The notes under the pieces are model-generated. The model did not search any database and was not told the DNA's origin. It worked only from the letters and a program-made list of their open reading frames with translations. The translations under genes were made by a program, and so were the position numbers. Shown piece after piece: positions 31,954-41,923 of a stretch of DNA of 64,000 nt (its first letter is position 1; the number at the start of each line of letters is the position of its first letter). The stretch is from Betaproteobacteria bacterium (GTDB lineage: Bacteria; Pseudomonadota; Gammaproteobacteria; Burkholderiales; Rhodocyclaceae), in NCBI GenBank assembly GCA_016709965.1, contig JADJLT010000006.1, forward strand, positions 1 through 64,000. Reading direction: 5' to 3'.

Positions 31954-34755
31954 ATGGCAGTCTCGAACTATTCGACCAGCGTCACTATTTGTGAAGACAC
32001 AAGCAAGAACTTTGAGCTTCTTGATCTTCTCCTTCAGGCCGATCCCTCCTACGCCGCAACTGACCCATCGAGTCGCCGGGTGTATGTGTACGATGGCACC
32101 AAATATGTCGAGACGACCACCGGGTTTTTCACCGCGCTGGATAAAGATACCTTCACGGTGGATGTGAGCCAATTACCTAATTTCAATGGGCTGTTAAAGG
32201 TTCGTGTCTATGGTACCGATGGTACGGGCGCGGCTTACTTCCTTGATATTGATGTCAACGTTACCCCGGTAAATGATGCGCCGTCCGGCGCGGACGAAAG
32301 CCTGTCGCTGGCAAATGGCGACACCTACCTGTTTGGTCTTGCTGATTTTGGTTTCACCGACCCGGTTGAGGGCGATGCGATGAAATCAGTCATTGTTTCG
32401 TCGCTTCCTGCCAGCGGCCTGCTGACATTGGGTGGCGTTCCGGTTATTGCTGGGCAAGAGATTCTTGCTGCGGATATCGTTGCAGGCAAGCTGGCTTATG
32501 TCGCGCCATTGAATTCCGGTGGCGTCATTGGATTTGATTTTCAGGTACGTGATACCGGTGGCACCGATGGTTGCGGTGGTAACGATCTCGATCTGACGCC
32601 CAATACAATTACTTTTCATGTGCCTCTCCCGGAAATTCCCAATGCCACGCTGGGTGACCGTGTGTGGCTGGACACCAACGCGAACGGTGTTCAGGACGCA
32701 GGCGAGCTGGGTCTGGCCGGTGTCAAGGTTGAACTCAAGGACAACAACGGTGTTGTAGTCCAGAGCATGACCACGGACGCCAACGGCAACTACGGCTTCA
32801 CCGTCGCCCCGGGCACCTACAGCGTATCCGTCGTTGCCCCCGCCGGCTACGTCGTCACCGGTCAGGACCTCGGCGGCGTAGAAGCCACCGACAGCGACAT
32901 CAACGCGGCCGGTCAAAGCGCCCCGGTCACCCTGGCCGCTGGCCAGAACAACCCCGACGTTGACGCCGGTCTCTACCAGCTCGCCCAACTTGGCGACCGC
33001 GTCTGGTACGACACCAACGGCAACGGCCAACAAGACAACGGCGAAGCCGGTGTGCAAGGCGTCAAGGTCACCCTGCTTGATGCCAACGGCGTCGCCGTCG
33101 GCAGCCCGCTGACCACCGACAGCAACGGCAACTACCTCTTCACCAACCTCAAGCCGGGCACCTACAGCGTCCAGTTCGACAAAGCCACGCTACCGGCCGG
33201 CTACAGCTTCACCACCAAAGACAGCGGCGCAGACGCCACGGACTCCGACGCCAACCCGGCGGATGGCAAGACCATCCAGACCGTGCTGGACTCCGGCGAA
33301 TCCGACAAAACCTGGGATGCCGGCATTGTCGCCAACCCGGGCACCATCACCGGCACCGTGCGTGAAGACCTGGACAACAACGACAGCGGCGATAGCCCGA
33401 TTGGTGGCGTCACCGTCACCCTCAAGGATGCTAATGGCAACATTGTTGGCACGGCCATCACCGACGCCAACGGCAACTACGCCTTCAACAACCTGCCGGC
33501 AGGCACCTACACCGTTGTTGAAACCAACAAACCGGGCTACCTCGACGTCAGCGACATCGACGGCGGCAACCCGAACAGCATTGCGGTCACCCTCAATCCG
33601 GGCCAGACCAGTGCTGGTAATGACTTTGTCGACGAACGCACCGCCACGCTGGGTGACCGTGTGTGGCTGGACACCAACGCGAACGGTGTTCAGGACGCAG
33701 GCGAGCTGGGTCTGGCCGGTGTCAAGGTTGAACTCAAGGACAACAACGGTGTTGTAGTCCAGAGCATGACCACGGACGCCAACGGCAACTACGGCTTCAC
33801 CGTCGCCCCGGGCACCTACAGCGTATCCGTCGTTGCCCCCGCCGGCTACGTCGTCACCGGTCAGGACCTCGGCGGCGTAGAAGCCACCGACAGCGACATC
33901 AACGCGGCCGGTCAAAGCGCCCCGGTCACCCTGGCCGCTGGCCAGAACAACCCCGACGTTGACGCCGGTCTCTACCAGCTCGCCCAACTTGGCGACCGCG
34001 TCTGGTACGACACCAACGGCAACGGCCAACAAGACAACGGCGAAGCCGGTGTGCAAGGCGTCAAGGTCACCCTGCTTGATGCCAACGGCGTCGCCGTCGG
34101 CAGCCCGCTGACCACCGACAGCAACGGCAACTACCTCTTCACCAACCTCAAGCCGGGCACCTACAGCGTCCAGTTCGACAAAGCCACGCTACCGGCCGGC
34201 TACAGCTTCACCACCAAAGACAGCGGCGCAGACGCCACGGACTCCGACGCCAACCCGGCGGATGGCAAGACCATCCAGACCGTGCTGGACTCCGGCGAAT
34301 CCGACAAAACCTGGGATGCCGGCATTGTCGCCAACCCGGGCACCATCACCGGCACCGTGCGTGAAGACCTGGACAACAACGACAGCGGCGATAGCCCGAT
34401 TGGTGGCGTCACCGTCACCCTCAAGGATGCTAATGGCAACATTGTTGGCACGGCCATCACCGACGCCAACGGCAACTACGCCTTCAACAACCTGCCGGCA
34501 GGCACCTACACCGTTGTTGAAACCAACAAACCGGGCTACCTCGACGTCAGCGACATCGACGGCGGCAACCCGAACAGCATTGCGGTCACCCTCAATCCGG
34601 GCCAGACCAGTGCTGGTAATGACTTTGTCGACGAACGCACCGCCACGCTGGGTGACCGTGTGTGGCTGGACACCAACGCGAACGGTGTTCAGGACGCAGG
34701 CGAGCTGGGTCTGGCCGATGTCAGGTTGAACTCAAGGACAACAACGGTGTTGTAG
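31954..34755 (+). CDS. Giant SdrD/Cna-B repeat adhesin, 5' part (frameshifted)
   Basis: A strong ATGGAGG precedes the ATG. There is no Sec signal, as expected of a type I secretion substrate. The first 225 residues include cadherin-like segments (VNDAPSGADESLSL). Then come 333-residue units, each made of three SdrD_B/Cna_B-like beta-sandwiches (LGDRVWLDTNANGVQDAG, LGDRVWYDTNGNGQQDNG, ITGTVREDLDNNDSGDSP). The frame ends early at 34755 in the third unit: one A is missing near 34722 (GTCAGG against GTCAAGG elsewhere), and one C near 34834. Restoring both bases gives one continuous product of about 3018 residues ending at 41008. The lesions may be sequencing or assembly errors in long identical repeats, or a true disruption. 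Confidence 0.8.
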   Translation: MAVSNYSTSVTICEDTSKNFELLDLLLQADPSYAATDPSSRRVYVYDGTKYVETTTGFFTALDKDTFTVDVSQLPNFNGLLKVRVYGTDGTGAAYFLDIDVNVTPVNDAPSGADESLSLANGDTYLFGLADFGFTDPVEGDAMKSVIVSSLPASGLLTLGGVPVIAGQEILAADIVAGKLAYVAPLNSGGVIGFDFQVRDTGGTDGCGGNDLDLTPNTITFHVPLPEIPNATLGDRVWLDTNANGVQDAGELGLAGVKVELKDNNGVVVQSMTTDANGNYGFTVAPGTYSVSVVAPAGYVVTGQDLGGVEATDSDINAAGQSAPVTLAAGQNNPDVDAGLYQLAQLGDRVWYDTNGNGQQDNGEAGVQGVKVTLLDANGVAVGSPLTTDSNGNYLFTNLKPGTYSVQFDKATLPAGYSFTTKDSGADATDSDANPADGKTIQTVLDSGESDKTWDAGIVANPGTITGTVREDLDNNDSGDSPIGGVTVTLKDANGNIVGTAITDANGNYAFNNLPAGTYTVVETNKPGYLDVSDIDGGNPNSIAVTLNPGQTSAGNDFVDERTATLGDRVWLDTNANGVQDAGELGLAGVKVELKDNNGVVVQSMTTDANGNYGFTVAPGTYSVSVVAPAGYVVTGQDLGGVEATDSDINAAGQSAPVTLAAGQNNPDVDAGLYQLAQLGDRVWYDTNGNGQQDNGEAGVQGVKVTLLDANGVAVGSPLTTDSNGNYLFTNLKPGTYSVQFDKATLPAGYSFTTKDSGADATDSDANPADGKTIQTVLDSGESDKTWDAGIVANPGTITGTVREDLDNNDSGDSPIGGVTVTLKDANGNIVGTAITDANGNYAFNNLPAGTYTVVETNKPGYLDVSDIDGGNPNSIAVTLNPGQTSAGNDFVDERTATLGDRVWLDTNANGVQDAGELGLADVRLNSRTTTVL

Positions 34756-37636
34756 TCCAGAGCATGACCACGGACGCCAACGGCAACTACGGCTTCACCG
34801 TCGCCCCGGGCACCTACAGCGTATCCGTCGTTGCCCCGCCGGCTACGTCGTCACCGGTCAGGACCTCGGCGGCGTAGAAGCCACCGACAGCGACATCAAC
34901 GCGGCCGGTCAAAGCGCTCTGGTCACCCTGGCCGCTGGCCAGAACAACCCCGACGTTGACGCCGGTCTCTACCAGCTCGCCCAACTTGGCGACCGCGTCT
35001 GGTACGACACCAACGGCAACGGCCAACAAGACAACGGCGAAGCCGGTGTGCAAGGCGTCAAGGTCACCCTGCTTGATGCCAACGGCGTCGCCGTCGGCAG
35101 CCCGCTGACCACCGACAGCAACGGCAACTACCTCTTCACCAACCTCAAGCCGGGCACCTACAGCGTCCAGTTCGACAAAGCCACGCTACCGGCCGGCTAC
35201 AGCTTCACCACCAAAGACAGCGGCGCAGACGCCACGGACTCCGACGCCAACCCGGCGGATGGCAAGACCATCCAGACCGTGCTGGACTCCGGCGAATCCG
35301 ACAAAACCTGGGATGCCGGCATTGTCGCCAACCCGGGCACCATCACCGGCACCGTGCGTGAAGACCTGGACAACAACGACAGCGGCGATAGCCCGATTGG
35401 TGGCGTCACCGTCACCCTCAAGGATGCTAATGGCAACATTGTTGGCACGGCCATCACCGACGCCAACGGCAACTACGCCTTCAACAACCTGCCGGCAGGC
35501 ACCTACACCGTTGTTGAAACCAACAAACCGGGCTACCTCGACGTCAGCGACATCGACGGCGGCAACCCGAACAGCATTGCGGTCACCCTCAATCCGGGCC
35601 AGACCAGTGCTGGTAATGACTTTGTCGACGAACGCACCGCCACGCTGGGTGACCGTGTGTGGCTGGACACCAACGCGAACGGTGTTCAGGACGCAGGCGA
35701 GCTGGGTCTGGCCGGTGTCAAGGTTGAACTCAAGGACAACAACGGTGTTGTAGTCCAGAGCATGACCACGGACGCCAACGGCAACTACGGCTTCACCGTC
35801 GCCCCGGGCACCTACAGCGTATCCGTCGTTGCCCCCGCCGGCTACGTCGTCACCGGTCAGGACCTCGGCGGCGTAGAAGCCACCGACAGCGACATCAACG
35901 CGGCCGGTCAAAGCGCCCTGGTCACCCTGGCCGCTGGCCAGAACAACCCCGACGTTGACGCCGGTCTCTACCAGCTCGCCCAACTTGGCGACCGCGTCTG
36001 GTACGACACCAACGGCAACGGCCAACAAGACAACGGCGAAGCCGGTGTGCAAGGCGTCAAGGTCACCCTGCTTGATGCCAACGGCGTCGCCGTCGGCAGC
36101 CCGCTGACCACCGACAGCAACGGCAACTACCTCTTCACCAACCTCAAGCCGGGCACCTACAGCGTCCAGTTCGACAAAGCCACGCTACCGGCCGGCTACA
36201 GCTTCACCACCAAAGACAGCGGCGCAGACGCCACGGACTCCGACGCCAACCCGGCGGATGGCAAGACCATCCAGACCGTGCTGGACTCCGGCGAATCCGA
36301 CAAAACCTGGGATGCCGGCATTGTCGCCAACCCGGGCACCATCACCGGCACCGTGCGTGAAGACCTGGACAACAACGACAGCGGCGATAGCCCGATTGGT
36401 GGCGTCACCGTCACCCTCAAGGATGCTAATGGCAACATTGTTGGCACGGCCATCACCGACGCCAACGGCAACTACGCCTTCAACAACCTGCCGGCAGGCA
36501 CCTACACCGTTGTTGAAACCAACAAACCGGGCTACCTCGACGTCAGCGACATCGACGGCGGCAACCCGAACAGCATTGCGGTCACCCTCAATCCGGGCCA
36601 GACCAGTGCTGGTAATGACTTTGTCGACGAACGCACCGCCACCCTGGGTGACCGCGTGTGGCTCGACAACAACGCGAACGGTGTTCAGGACGCAGGCGAG
36701 CTGGGTCTGGCCGGTGTCAAGGTTGAACTCAAGGACAACAACGGTGTTGTAGTCCAGAGCATGACCACGGACGCCAACGGCAACTACGGCTTCACCGTCG
36801 CCCCGGGCACCTACAGCGTATCCGTCGTTGCCCCCGCCGGCTACGTCGTCACCGGTCAGGACCTCGGCGGCGTAGAAGCCACCGACAGCGACATCAACGC
36901 GGCCGGTCAAAGCGCCCCGGTCACCCTGGCCGCTGGCCAGAACAACCCCGACGTTGACGCCGGTCTCTACCAGCTCGCCCAACTTGGCGACCGCGTCTGG
37001 TACGACACCAACGGCAACGGCCAACAAGACAACGGCGAAGCCGGTGTGCAAGGCGTCAAGGTCACCCTGCTTGATGCCAACGGCGTCGCCGTCGGCAGCC
37101 CGCTGACCACCGACAGCAACGGCAACTACCTCTTCACCAACCTCAAGCCGGGCACCTACAGCGTCCAGTTCGACAAAGCCACGCTACCGGCCGGCTACAG
37201 CTTCACCACCAAAGACAGCGGCGCAGACGCCACGGACTCCGACGCCAACCCGGCGGATGGCAAGACCATCCAGACCGTGCTGGACTCCGGCGAATCCGAC
37301 AAAACCTGGGATGCCGGCATTGTCGCCAACCCGGGCACCATCACCGGCACCGTGCGTGAAGACCTGGACAACAACGACAGCGGCGATAGCCCGATTGGTG
37401 GCGTCACCGTCACCCTCAAGGATGCTAATGGCAACATTGTTGGCACGGCCATCACCGACGCCAACGGCAACTACGCCTTCAACAACCTGCCGGCAGGCAC
37501 CTACACCGTTGTTGAAACCAACAAACCGGGCTACCTCGACGTCAGCGACATCGACGGCGGCAACCCGAACAGCATTGCGGTCACCCTCAATCCGGGCCAG
37601 ACCAGTGCTGGTAATGACTTTGTCGACGAACGCACC
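32644..37636 (+). repeat. Five tandem 999-bp coding repeats in the adhesin
   Basis: Units start at 32644, 33643, 34642, 35639 and 36638, and a partial sixth starts at 37637. The period is 999 bp, except 997 bp for unit 3, which lost two bases. Units are nearly identical in DNA. Observed differences include an ALV instead of APV codon pair in units 3 and 4, and a short altered stretch (ACCCTGGGTGACCGCGTG) at the start of unit 5. Such identity points to recent amplification or gene conversion. Confidence 0.95.
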
Positions 37637-40600
37637 GCCACGCTGGGTGACCGTGTGTGGCTGGACACCAACGCGAACGGTGTTCAGGACGCAGGCGAGC
37701 TGGGTCTGGCCGGTGTCAAGGTCAAGTTGCTCGACTCGAACGGCGCTACGGTCAACACCTTGACGACGGATGCGAGCGGCAACTACCTGTTCAATAACCT
37801 TTCGCCCGGGGATTATGCCGTCCAGGTGGTTGTGCCTGCTGGTTACCTGGTGAGCGGCAAGGATCTTGGTGGAAACGATGCCACTGACAGCGATATCGAT
37901 CCGGCGACTGGCAAGACGATCCTGACGACCTTGTCTGCTGGCGAGAACGATCTTTCGTGGGATGCAGGTTTGTACAAAAGTGCTTCCATCGGCGATCGAG
38001 TCTGGTTGGATGCGAACAAGAACGGTATTCAGGATGCCGGTGAGTCCGGTATTGCTGGTGTCACCGTTAATTTGCTGAATGCTGCAGGAACTGTTGTTGC
38101 GACCTCTGCGACAGACGCCAACGGAAATTACTTGTTCCAAGGGCTGACACCCGGTAACTATGCGGTCCAGGTAGTTGCGCCTTCCGGCTACGTCATTACC
38201 GGCAAGGATCTTGGTGCCAATGATGCGACCGACAGTGATGTCGATAGCGTGACGGGCAAAACCATGGTGACCACGCTTGATTCCGGTGAGAACGATTTGA
38301 GCTGGGACGCAGGTCTCTATCAAAAGCCTGCTTCGATCGGTGATCGGGTCTGGCTCGATAAAAATGCCAACGGTGTTCAGGATGCTGGCGAAACAGGTAT
38401 TGCGGGAGTTGCGGTCAAACTGCTCGACGCGACGGGGGCAGTGGTTGGGTCTGCCAACACAGATGCCAACGGCAATTATCTGTTCAGTAATCTGAATCCG
38501 GGTGACTACTCGGTACAGATCGTCGCGCCATCAGGTTACGTGATTACCGGCAAGGATCTTGGCGGAAACGATGCAACCGATAGCGACGTTGATCCGCTGA
38601 CCGGCAAGACGATTGTTACGAACCTCTCTGCAGGTGAAAACGACCTGTCCTGGGATGCCGGTTTGTACAAATTGGCCTCAATTGGCGACAAGGTGTGGAG
38701 CGATTGCAATTCGAATGGTGTTCAAGATGCAAATGAGGCTGGTGTTGGCGGTGTCGTCGTCAAGCTGCTGAACGTAGCCGGTGCGGTACTGGCGTCGACC
38801 GTTACCGATGCCAATGGTAATTATCTGTTCAAGAACCTGATGCCTGGCGATTATGCAATTCAGGTTGTTGCTCCGAACGGTACTACCTTCGCCAACAAGG
38901 ATCAGGGCGGCAATGACGCACTTGACTCCGACGTGGATACCGTTACGGGCAAGTCGGTACTGACCACCCTTGAGTCCGGTGAGAATGATCTTTCGTGGGA
39001 TGCCGGCCTGCGTGGTGCCCGAGTTACTGCAACGTTTGACTTCAATGGAAATTCGGCGACGGATGGAACGGATGGCAACATTCGCAGTTACACCGCGAAT
39101 GGTATTTCAGTAAATGCCAGCGCATTCAGCCGCGACAAGAGTACGGGTGCATGGGCCAGCGCATGGCTCGGCACCTACGCAGGCGGTTTGGGTGTAACCG
39201 ATAGCAGTGAAGGAAATGGCTCGGCAAACAATGACCACACGCTTGATAACTATGGCCGGGACAATTACGTCCAGTTCGAGTTTTCGACATTGGTGACGGT
39301 CGACAAGGCCTATCTTGGCTACGTGATCGGCGATAGCGACATGAAAATCTGGATTGGTACGTCCAGTAATGCATTCACAAGTCACGTGACACTGAGTGAT
39401 GCCGTCCTGACGAGTATGGGCTTTACCGAAGTCAATAGCACTACGCTGACCAGCGCACGTTGGGCTGATCTCAATGCCGGCAATATCGAAGGCAATATGC
39501 TGATTGTTTCGGCTGCTCCGGGTCAGTCGAATGATTATTTCAAGATTCAGAATCTTGTTGTATCTGCGACAACTTGTGTTTCTTCCGTGCCGACTACTGC
39601 AAGCATTGGCGACCGCGTATGGGAAGACTTGAACGCCAATGGCATTCAGGATGCCGGCGAAGCTGGAATTGCCGGAGTAACAGTCAAATTGCTGAGTGCT
39701 GCCGGTGCGGTGGTTGCCACCACGACGACCAATGCCAGTGGCAATTATCTGTTCAGCGACCTGACGCCGGGAGATTTCAAGGTTCAGGTCGTCAAGCCGA
39801 CCGGCTACTATTATTCCAGCAAGGATATGGGCGGTAACGATGCCACAGACTCCGATGTCGATGCTACCGGGACCACCATCGTCACAACGTTGTCAGCCGG
39901 TGAGAACGATTTGAGCTGGGATGCTGGTTTGTACCGCAAGGCTAGTATTGGCGACAGAGTGTGGGAGGACGTCAACCACAACAATCTCCAGGACGCTGGT
40001 GAAGCCGGGATTGCCAATGTGTTGGTCAAATTGCAGGATGCGACTGGTGCTACGGTCGGTACGACCTACACCAATGCATCCGGCAACTATAGCTTCACCA
40101 ATCTCGATCCGGGTAGCTACCGCGTGGTGTTTGACAAGAGTGCAACGATCTACAAGGGCATTGATATGTCCTACTGGTATTGGGGGCAGAAAGATGTTGG
40201 AGCTAACGACGCCATAGATTCAGACGCCTACAGTACGACAGATGTGGCCACGACAGCCTATACCACGCTTGTTTCCGGTGAGGCTGACATGACTTGGGAT
40301 GCCGCCATTACTCCGATTGTTCTTGATCTCAACGGTGACGGCATTCAGACCATTGGGCGTGAAGCCTCAACGGGGCAGTTTGATTTGCTGGGAACCGGTA
40401 AGGGCATTAATAGCGGATGGATTTCTGCTGGCGATGCTTTCCTCGCGATCGATGCTAACCACAACGGCAGCATCGACAATTTGAGTGAGCTTTTCGGCGG
40501 TCTCAACAAGGGGCAGGGCTTTGCCAAGCTTGCCAGCTTCGATACCAATGGCGACGGGATGGTTGACGCCAAGGACGCCGGCTTTGCCGATCTGCTGGTC

Positions 40601-41008
40601 TGGCAGGATTTGAATGGCAATCACCAGAGTGATGCTGGCGAATTGCGCAGCCTTGCTGATGCGGGCGTGGTTAGCTTGAAGACTGATTTCGTTGAGCTGC
40701 CCGCGGTTGATGCTCAAGGCAACCTGCATCTGGAGCGCAGTGGCGCTGTGATGGCCGATGGCAGCACGGTGGATATGGCCGATGTCTACTTCAATATCTC
40801 AGTGGCCGATGCCGAGTCAGCGGGTGTTGTTTTGCCCAGTATCTCTGCCTTGCTGGGTGACGATACTTCACTTGATGCGCTGCTGGGCAAGAGCGTTGCA
40901 CCTGTAGCTCTAGCGAATGATGTTTTGGCACCTGATTCGTCTGTCGCTACTTTGAATCAGATGGTAAGTCTTTACGATCAGCAGCAACACGATTTGATAG
41001 CAGCATAA
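35048..41008 (+). CDS. Giant SdrD/Cna-B repeat adhesin, 3' part
   Basis: This is the continuation of the adhesin. The frame is already open from 34838, and the ATG at 35048 is only the first in-frame Met, with no ribosome-binding site. Contents in order: the rest of the 333-residue units to about 37720; diverged SdrD_B domains to about 39000; an inserted beta domain like PEP-CTERM ectodomains (39010-39580, GGLGVTDSSEGNGS, YVQFEFS); two more SdrD_B domains; and a C-terminal region with EF-hand-like calcium loops (DLNGDGIQT, DTNGDGMVDAKD, DLNGNHQSDAGE) typical of type-I-secreted RTX-type proteins. No RTX nonapeptide array and no PEP-CTERM tail are visible. The neighbouring TolC/HlyD/ABC operon is the likely exporter. 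Confidence 0.8.
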   Translation: MQGVKVTLLDANGVAVGSPLTTDSNGNYLFTNLKPGTYSVQFDKATLPAGYSFTTKDSGADATDSDANPADGKTIQTVLDSGESDKTWDAGIVANPGTITGTVREDLDNNDSGDSPIGGVTVTLKDANGNIVGTAITDANGNYAFNNLPAGTYTVVETNKPGYLDVSDIDGGNPNSIAVTLNPGQTSAGNDFVDERTATLGDRVWLDTNANGVQDAGELGLAGVKVELKDNNGVVVQSMTTDANGNYGFTVAPGTYSVSVVAPAGYVVTGQDLGGVEATDSDINAAGQSALVTLAAGQNNPDVDAGLYQLAQLGDRVWYDTNGNGQQDNGEAGVQGVKVTLLDANGVAVGSPLTTDSNGNYLFTNLKPGTYSVQFDKATLPAGYSFTTKDSGADATDSDANPADGKTIQTVLDSGESDKTWDAGIVANPGTITGTVREDLDNNDSGDSPIGGVTVTLKDANGNIVGTAITDANGNYAFNNLPAGTYTVVETNKPGYLDVSDIDGGNPNSIAVTLNPGQTSAGNDFVDERTATLGDRVWLDNNANGVQDAGELGLAGVKVELKDNNGVVVQSMTTDANGNYGFTVAPGTYSVSVVAPAGYVVTGQDLGGVEATDSDINAAGQSAPVTLAAGQNNPDVDAGLYQLAQLGDRVWYDTNGNGQQDNGEAGVQGVKVTLLDANGVAVGSPLTTDSNGNYLFTNLKPGTYSVQFDKATLPAGYSFTTKDSGADATDSDANPADGKTIQTVLDSGESDKTWDAGIVANPGTITGTVREDLDNNDSGDSPIGGVTVTLKDANGNIVGTAITDANGNYAFNNLPAGTYTVVETNKPGYLDVSDIDGGNPNSIAVTLNPGQTSAGNDFVDERTATLGDRVWLDTNANGVQDAGELGLAGVKVKLLDSNGATVNTLTTDASGNYLFNNLSPGDYAVQVVVPAGYLVSGKDLGGNDATDSDIDPATGKTILTTLSAGENDLSWDAGLYKSASIGDRVWLDANKNGIQDAGESGIAGVTVNLLNAAGTVVATSATDANGNYLFQGLTPGNYAVQVVAPSGYVITGKDLGANDATDSDVDSVTGKTMVTTLDSGENDLSWDAGLYQKPASIGDRVWLDKNANGVQDAGETGIAGVAVKLLDATGAVVGSANTDANGNYLFSNLNPGDYSVQIVAPSGYVITGKDLGGNDATDSDVDPLTGKTIVTNLSAGENDLSWDAGLYKLASIGDKVWSDCNSNGVQDANEAGVGGVVVKLLNVAGAVLASTVTDANGNYLFKNLMPGDYAIQVVAPNGTTFANKDQGGNDALDSDVDTVTGKSVLTTLESGENDLSWDAGLRGARVTATFDFNGNSATDGTDGNIRSYTANGISVNASAFSRDKSTGAWASAWLGTYAGGLGVTDSSEGNGSANNDHTLDNYGRDNYVQFEFSTLVTVDKAYLGYVIGDSDMKIWIGTSSNAFTSHVTLSDAVLTSMGFTEVNSTTLTSARWADLNAGNIEGNMLIVSAAPGQSNDYFKIQNLVVSATTCVSSVPTTASIGDRVWEDLNANGIQDAGEAGIAGVTVKLLSAAGAVVATTTTNASGNYLFSDLTPGDFKVQVVKPTGYYYSSKDMGGNDATDSDVDATGTTIVTTLSAGENDLSWDAGLYRKASIGDRVWEDVNHNNLQDAGEAGIANVLVKLQDATGATVGTTYTNASGNYSFTNLDPGSYRVVFDKSATIYKGIDMSYWYWGQKDVGANDAIDSDAYSTTDVATTAYTTLVSGEADMTWDAAITPIVLDLNGDGIQTIGREASTGQFDLLGTGKGINSGWISAGDAFLAIDANHNGSIDNLSELFGGLNKGQGFAKLASFDTNGDGMVDAKDAGFADLLVWQDLNGNHQSDAGELRSLADAGVVSLKTDFVELPAVDAQGNLHLERSGAVMADGSTVDMADVYFNISVADAESAGVVLPSISALLGDDTSLDALLGKSVAPVALANDVLAPDSSVATLNQMVSLYDQQQHDLIAA

Positions 41009-41017
41009 GTCCGGTCT

Positions 41018-41035
41018 CCCGCCTTCGCCGGCGGG
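41018..41035 (+). promoter_or_regulatory. Intercistronic hairpin after the adhesin
   Basis: 6-bp GC arms CCCGCC/GGCGGG surround TTCGCC, 10 nt after the adhesin stop, without a T run. It may stabilise the 3' end or attenuate read-through into the PEP-CTERM gene 50 bp further on. Confidence 0.35.
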
Positions 41036-41085
41036 GGTATCCGAAACAGGCAATTGTCTTGAGATTTTTTAGGTAGGAGATTCAT

Positions 41086-41721
41086 ATGAAAAAACACAGC
41101 TTTTTCAGGTCGACCGTAGCAGCCGTCATGGTTGCTGGCCTTTTTGCAGGTTCGGCGGCACAAGCCGATACACTGGATGTCATGCCAGATCCCAATCAAT
41201 TGGTATTTTCAGTGTCTACTCTGGCCGGAACACTAACTGACTCAGCTGGTTACATCAATGTAACCAGCGGTAACTCAAGCTTCCTTGCGTTTTGCTTTGA
41301 GATTGGTCAGCAACTTGCCTTCATACCTGCGAATTACACCGCGACAAATACCTTCAGTTCGTCCACGCAGCGGCTCTTTGATCAAAGCTATTCCGAGAGC
41401 TTCTCATCAACTGAAGCCGCCGGCTTTCAGATTGCCTTGTGGGAAACTGAAGACGACAGCAACCTGACCACAGGAAATCTGAAAGGTTGGAGCGTTGATC
41501 AGGCTGCCTTAGATTTTGCCAGCAGCCTGCTGGTGAAATTGAATGATCCATTAGCTCCGATCACGCCCCACGTCCTGACCGCATGGACGGTAGATACGTA
41601 TCAGGATATCGTTCAGGCTACTCCCGGTAGAGGCAACAATGTTCCTGAGCCCGCTACCTCAGCCTTGGCAGCGCTTGGCTTGGCTGGCTTGGCCTTGGCT
41701 CGGCGTCGCAAGGCCAAATAA
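41086..41721 (+). CDS. PEP-CTERM sorting-domain protein
   Basis: This is a 211-residue exported protein of unknown function. It has a signal peptide (MKKHSFFRSTVAAVMVAGLF ending in SAAQA), a beta-rich central domain of about 150 residues with one Cys, and a canonical PEP-CTERM tail (VPEPATSALAALGLAGLALA then RRRKAK). The ribosome-binding site TAGGAG precedes the ATG. It lies 77 bp after the adhesin on the same strand and before a strong terminator, so it may be expressed with it. Codons 8-12 of its signal peptide share the 14-mer GGTCGACCGTAGCA with dispersed copy E6. Confidence 0.88.
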   Translation: MKKHSFFRSTVAAVMVAGLFAGSAAQADTLDVMPDPNQLVFSVSTLAGTLTDSAGYINVTSGNSSFLAFCFEIGQQLAFIPANYTATNTFSSSTQRLFDQSYSESFSSTEAAGFQIALWETEDDSNLTTGNLKGWSVDQAALDFASSLLVKLNDPLAPITPHVLTAWTVDTYQDIVQATPGRGNNVPEPATSALAALGLAGLALARRRKAK

Positions 41722-41774
41722 CAGGGCGATTTGCTTCGTCTCCATTATTTGGTTTCGATCGATTGATCGATTGG

Positions 41775-41800
41775 AAATTGGGGCTGAGGCCCCAATTTTT
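41775..41800 (+). terminator. Rho-independent terminator
   Basis: A 10-bp stem AAATTGGGGC / GCCCCAATTT with loop TGAG is followed by further T. It ends the PEP-CTERM gene transcript. Confidence 0.9.
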
Positions 41801-41923
41801 ATTGGTGGATTCTTTTTGCTCGTCCGGTCGATAATTCAATCTGGATGGTTGGCTCCCATAACATCTCGAATTTTTCTGATGATTTGCCATGAAAATGGTC
41901 GCGCTATTTTTGTGAGGTACGGA

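Noticed and set aside
33190..38323. Long open frames on the minus strand through the adhesin repeats (288-379 residues, repeated)
   Set aside because: They are antisense shadows of periodic, GC-rich coding repeats and look like no protein family.
40300..41008. RTX nonapeptide calcium array in the adhesin C-terminus
   Set aside because: Only EF-hand-like loops are visible; the GGxGxDxxx repeats are absent.
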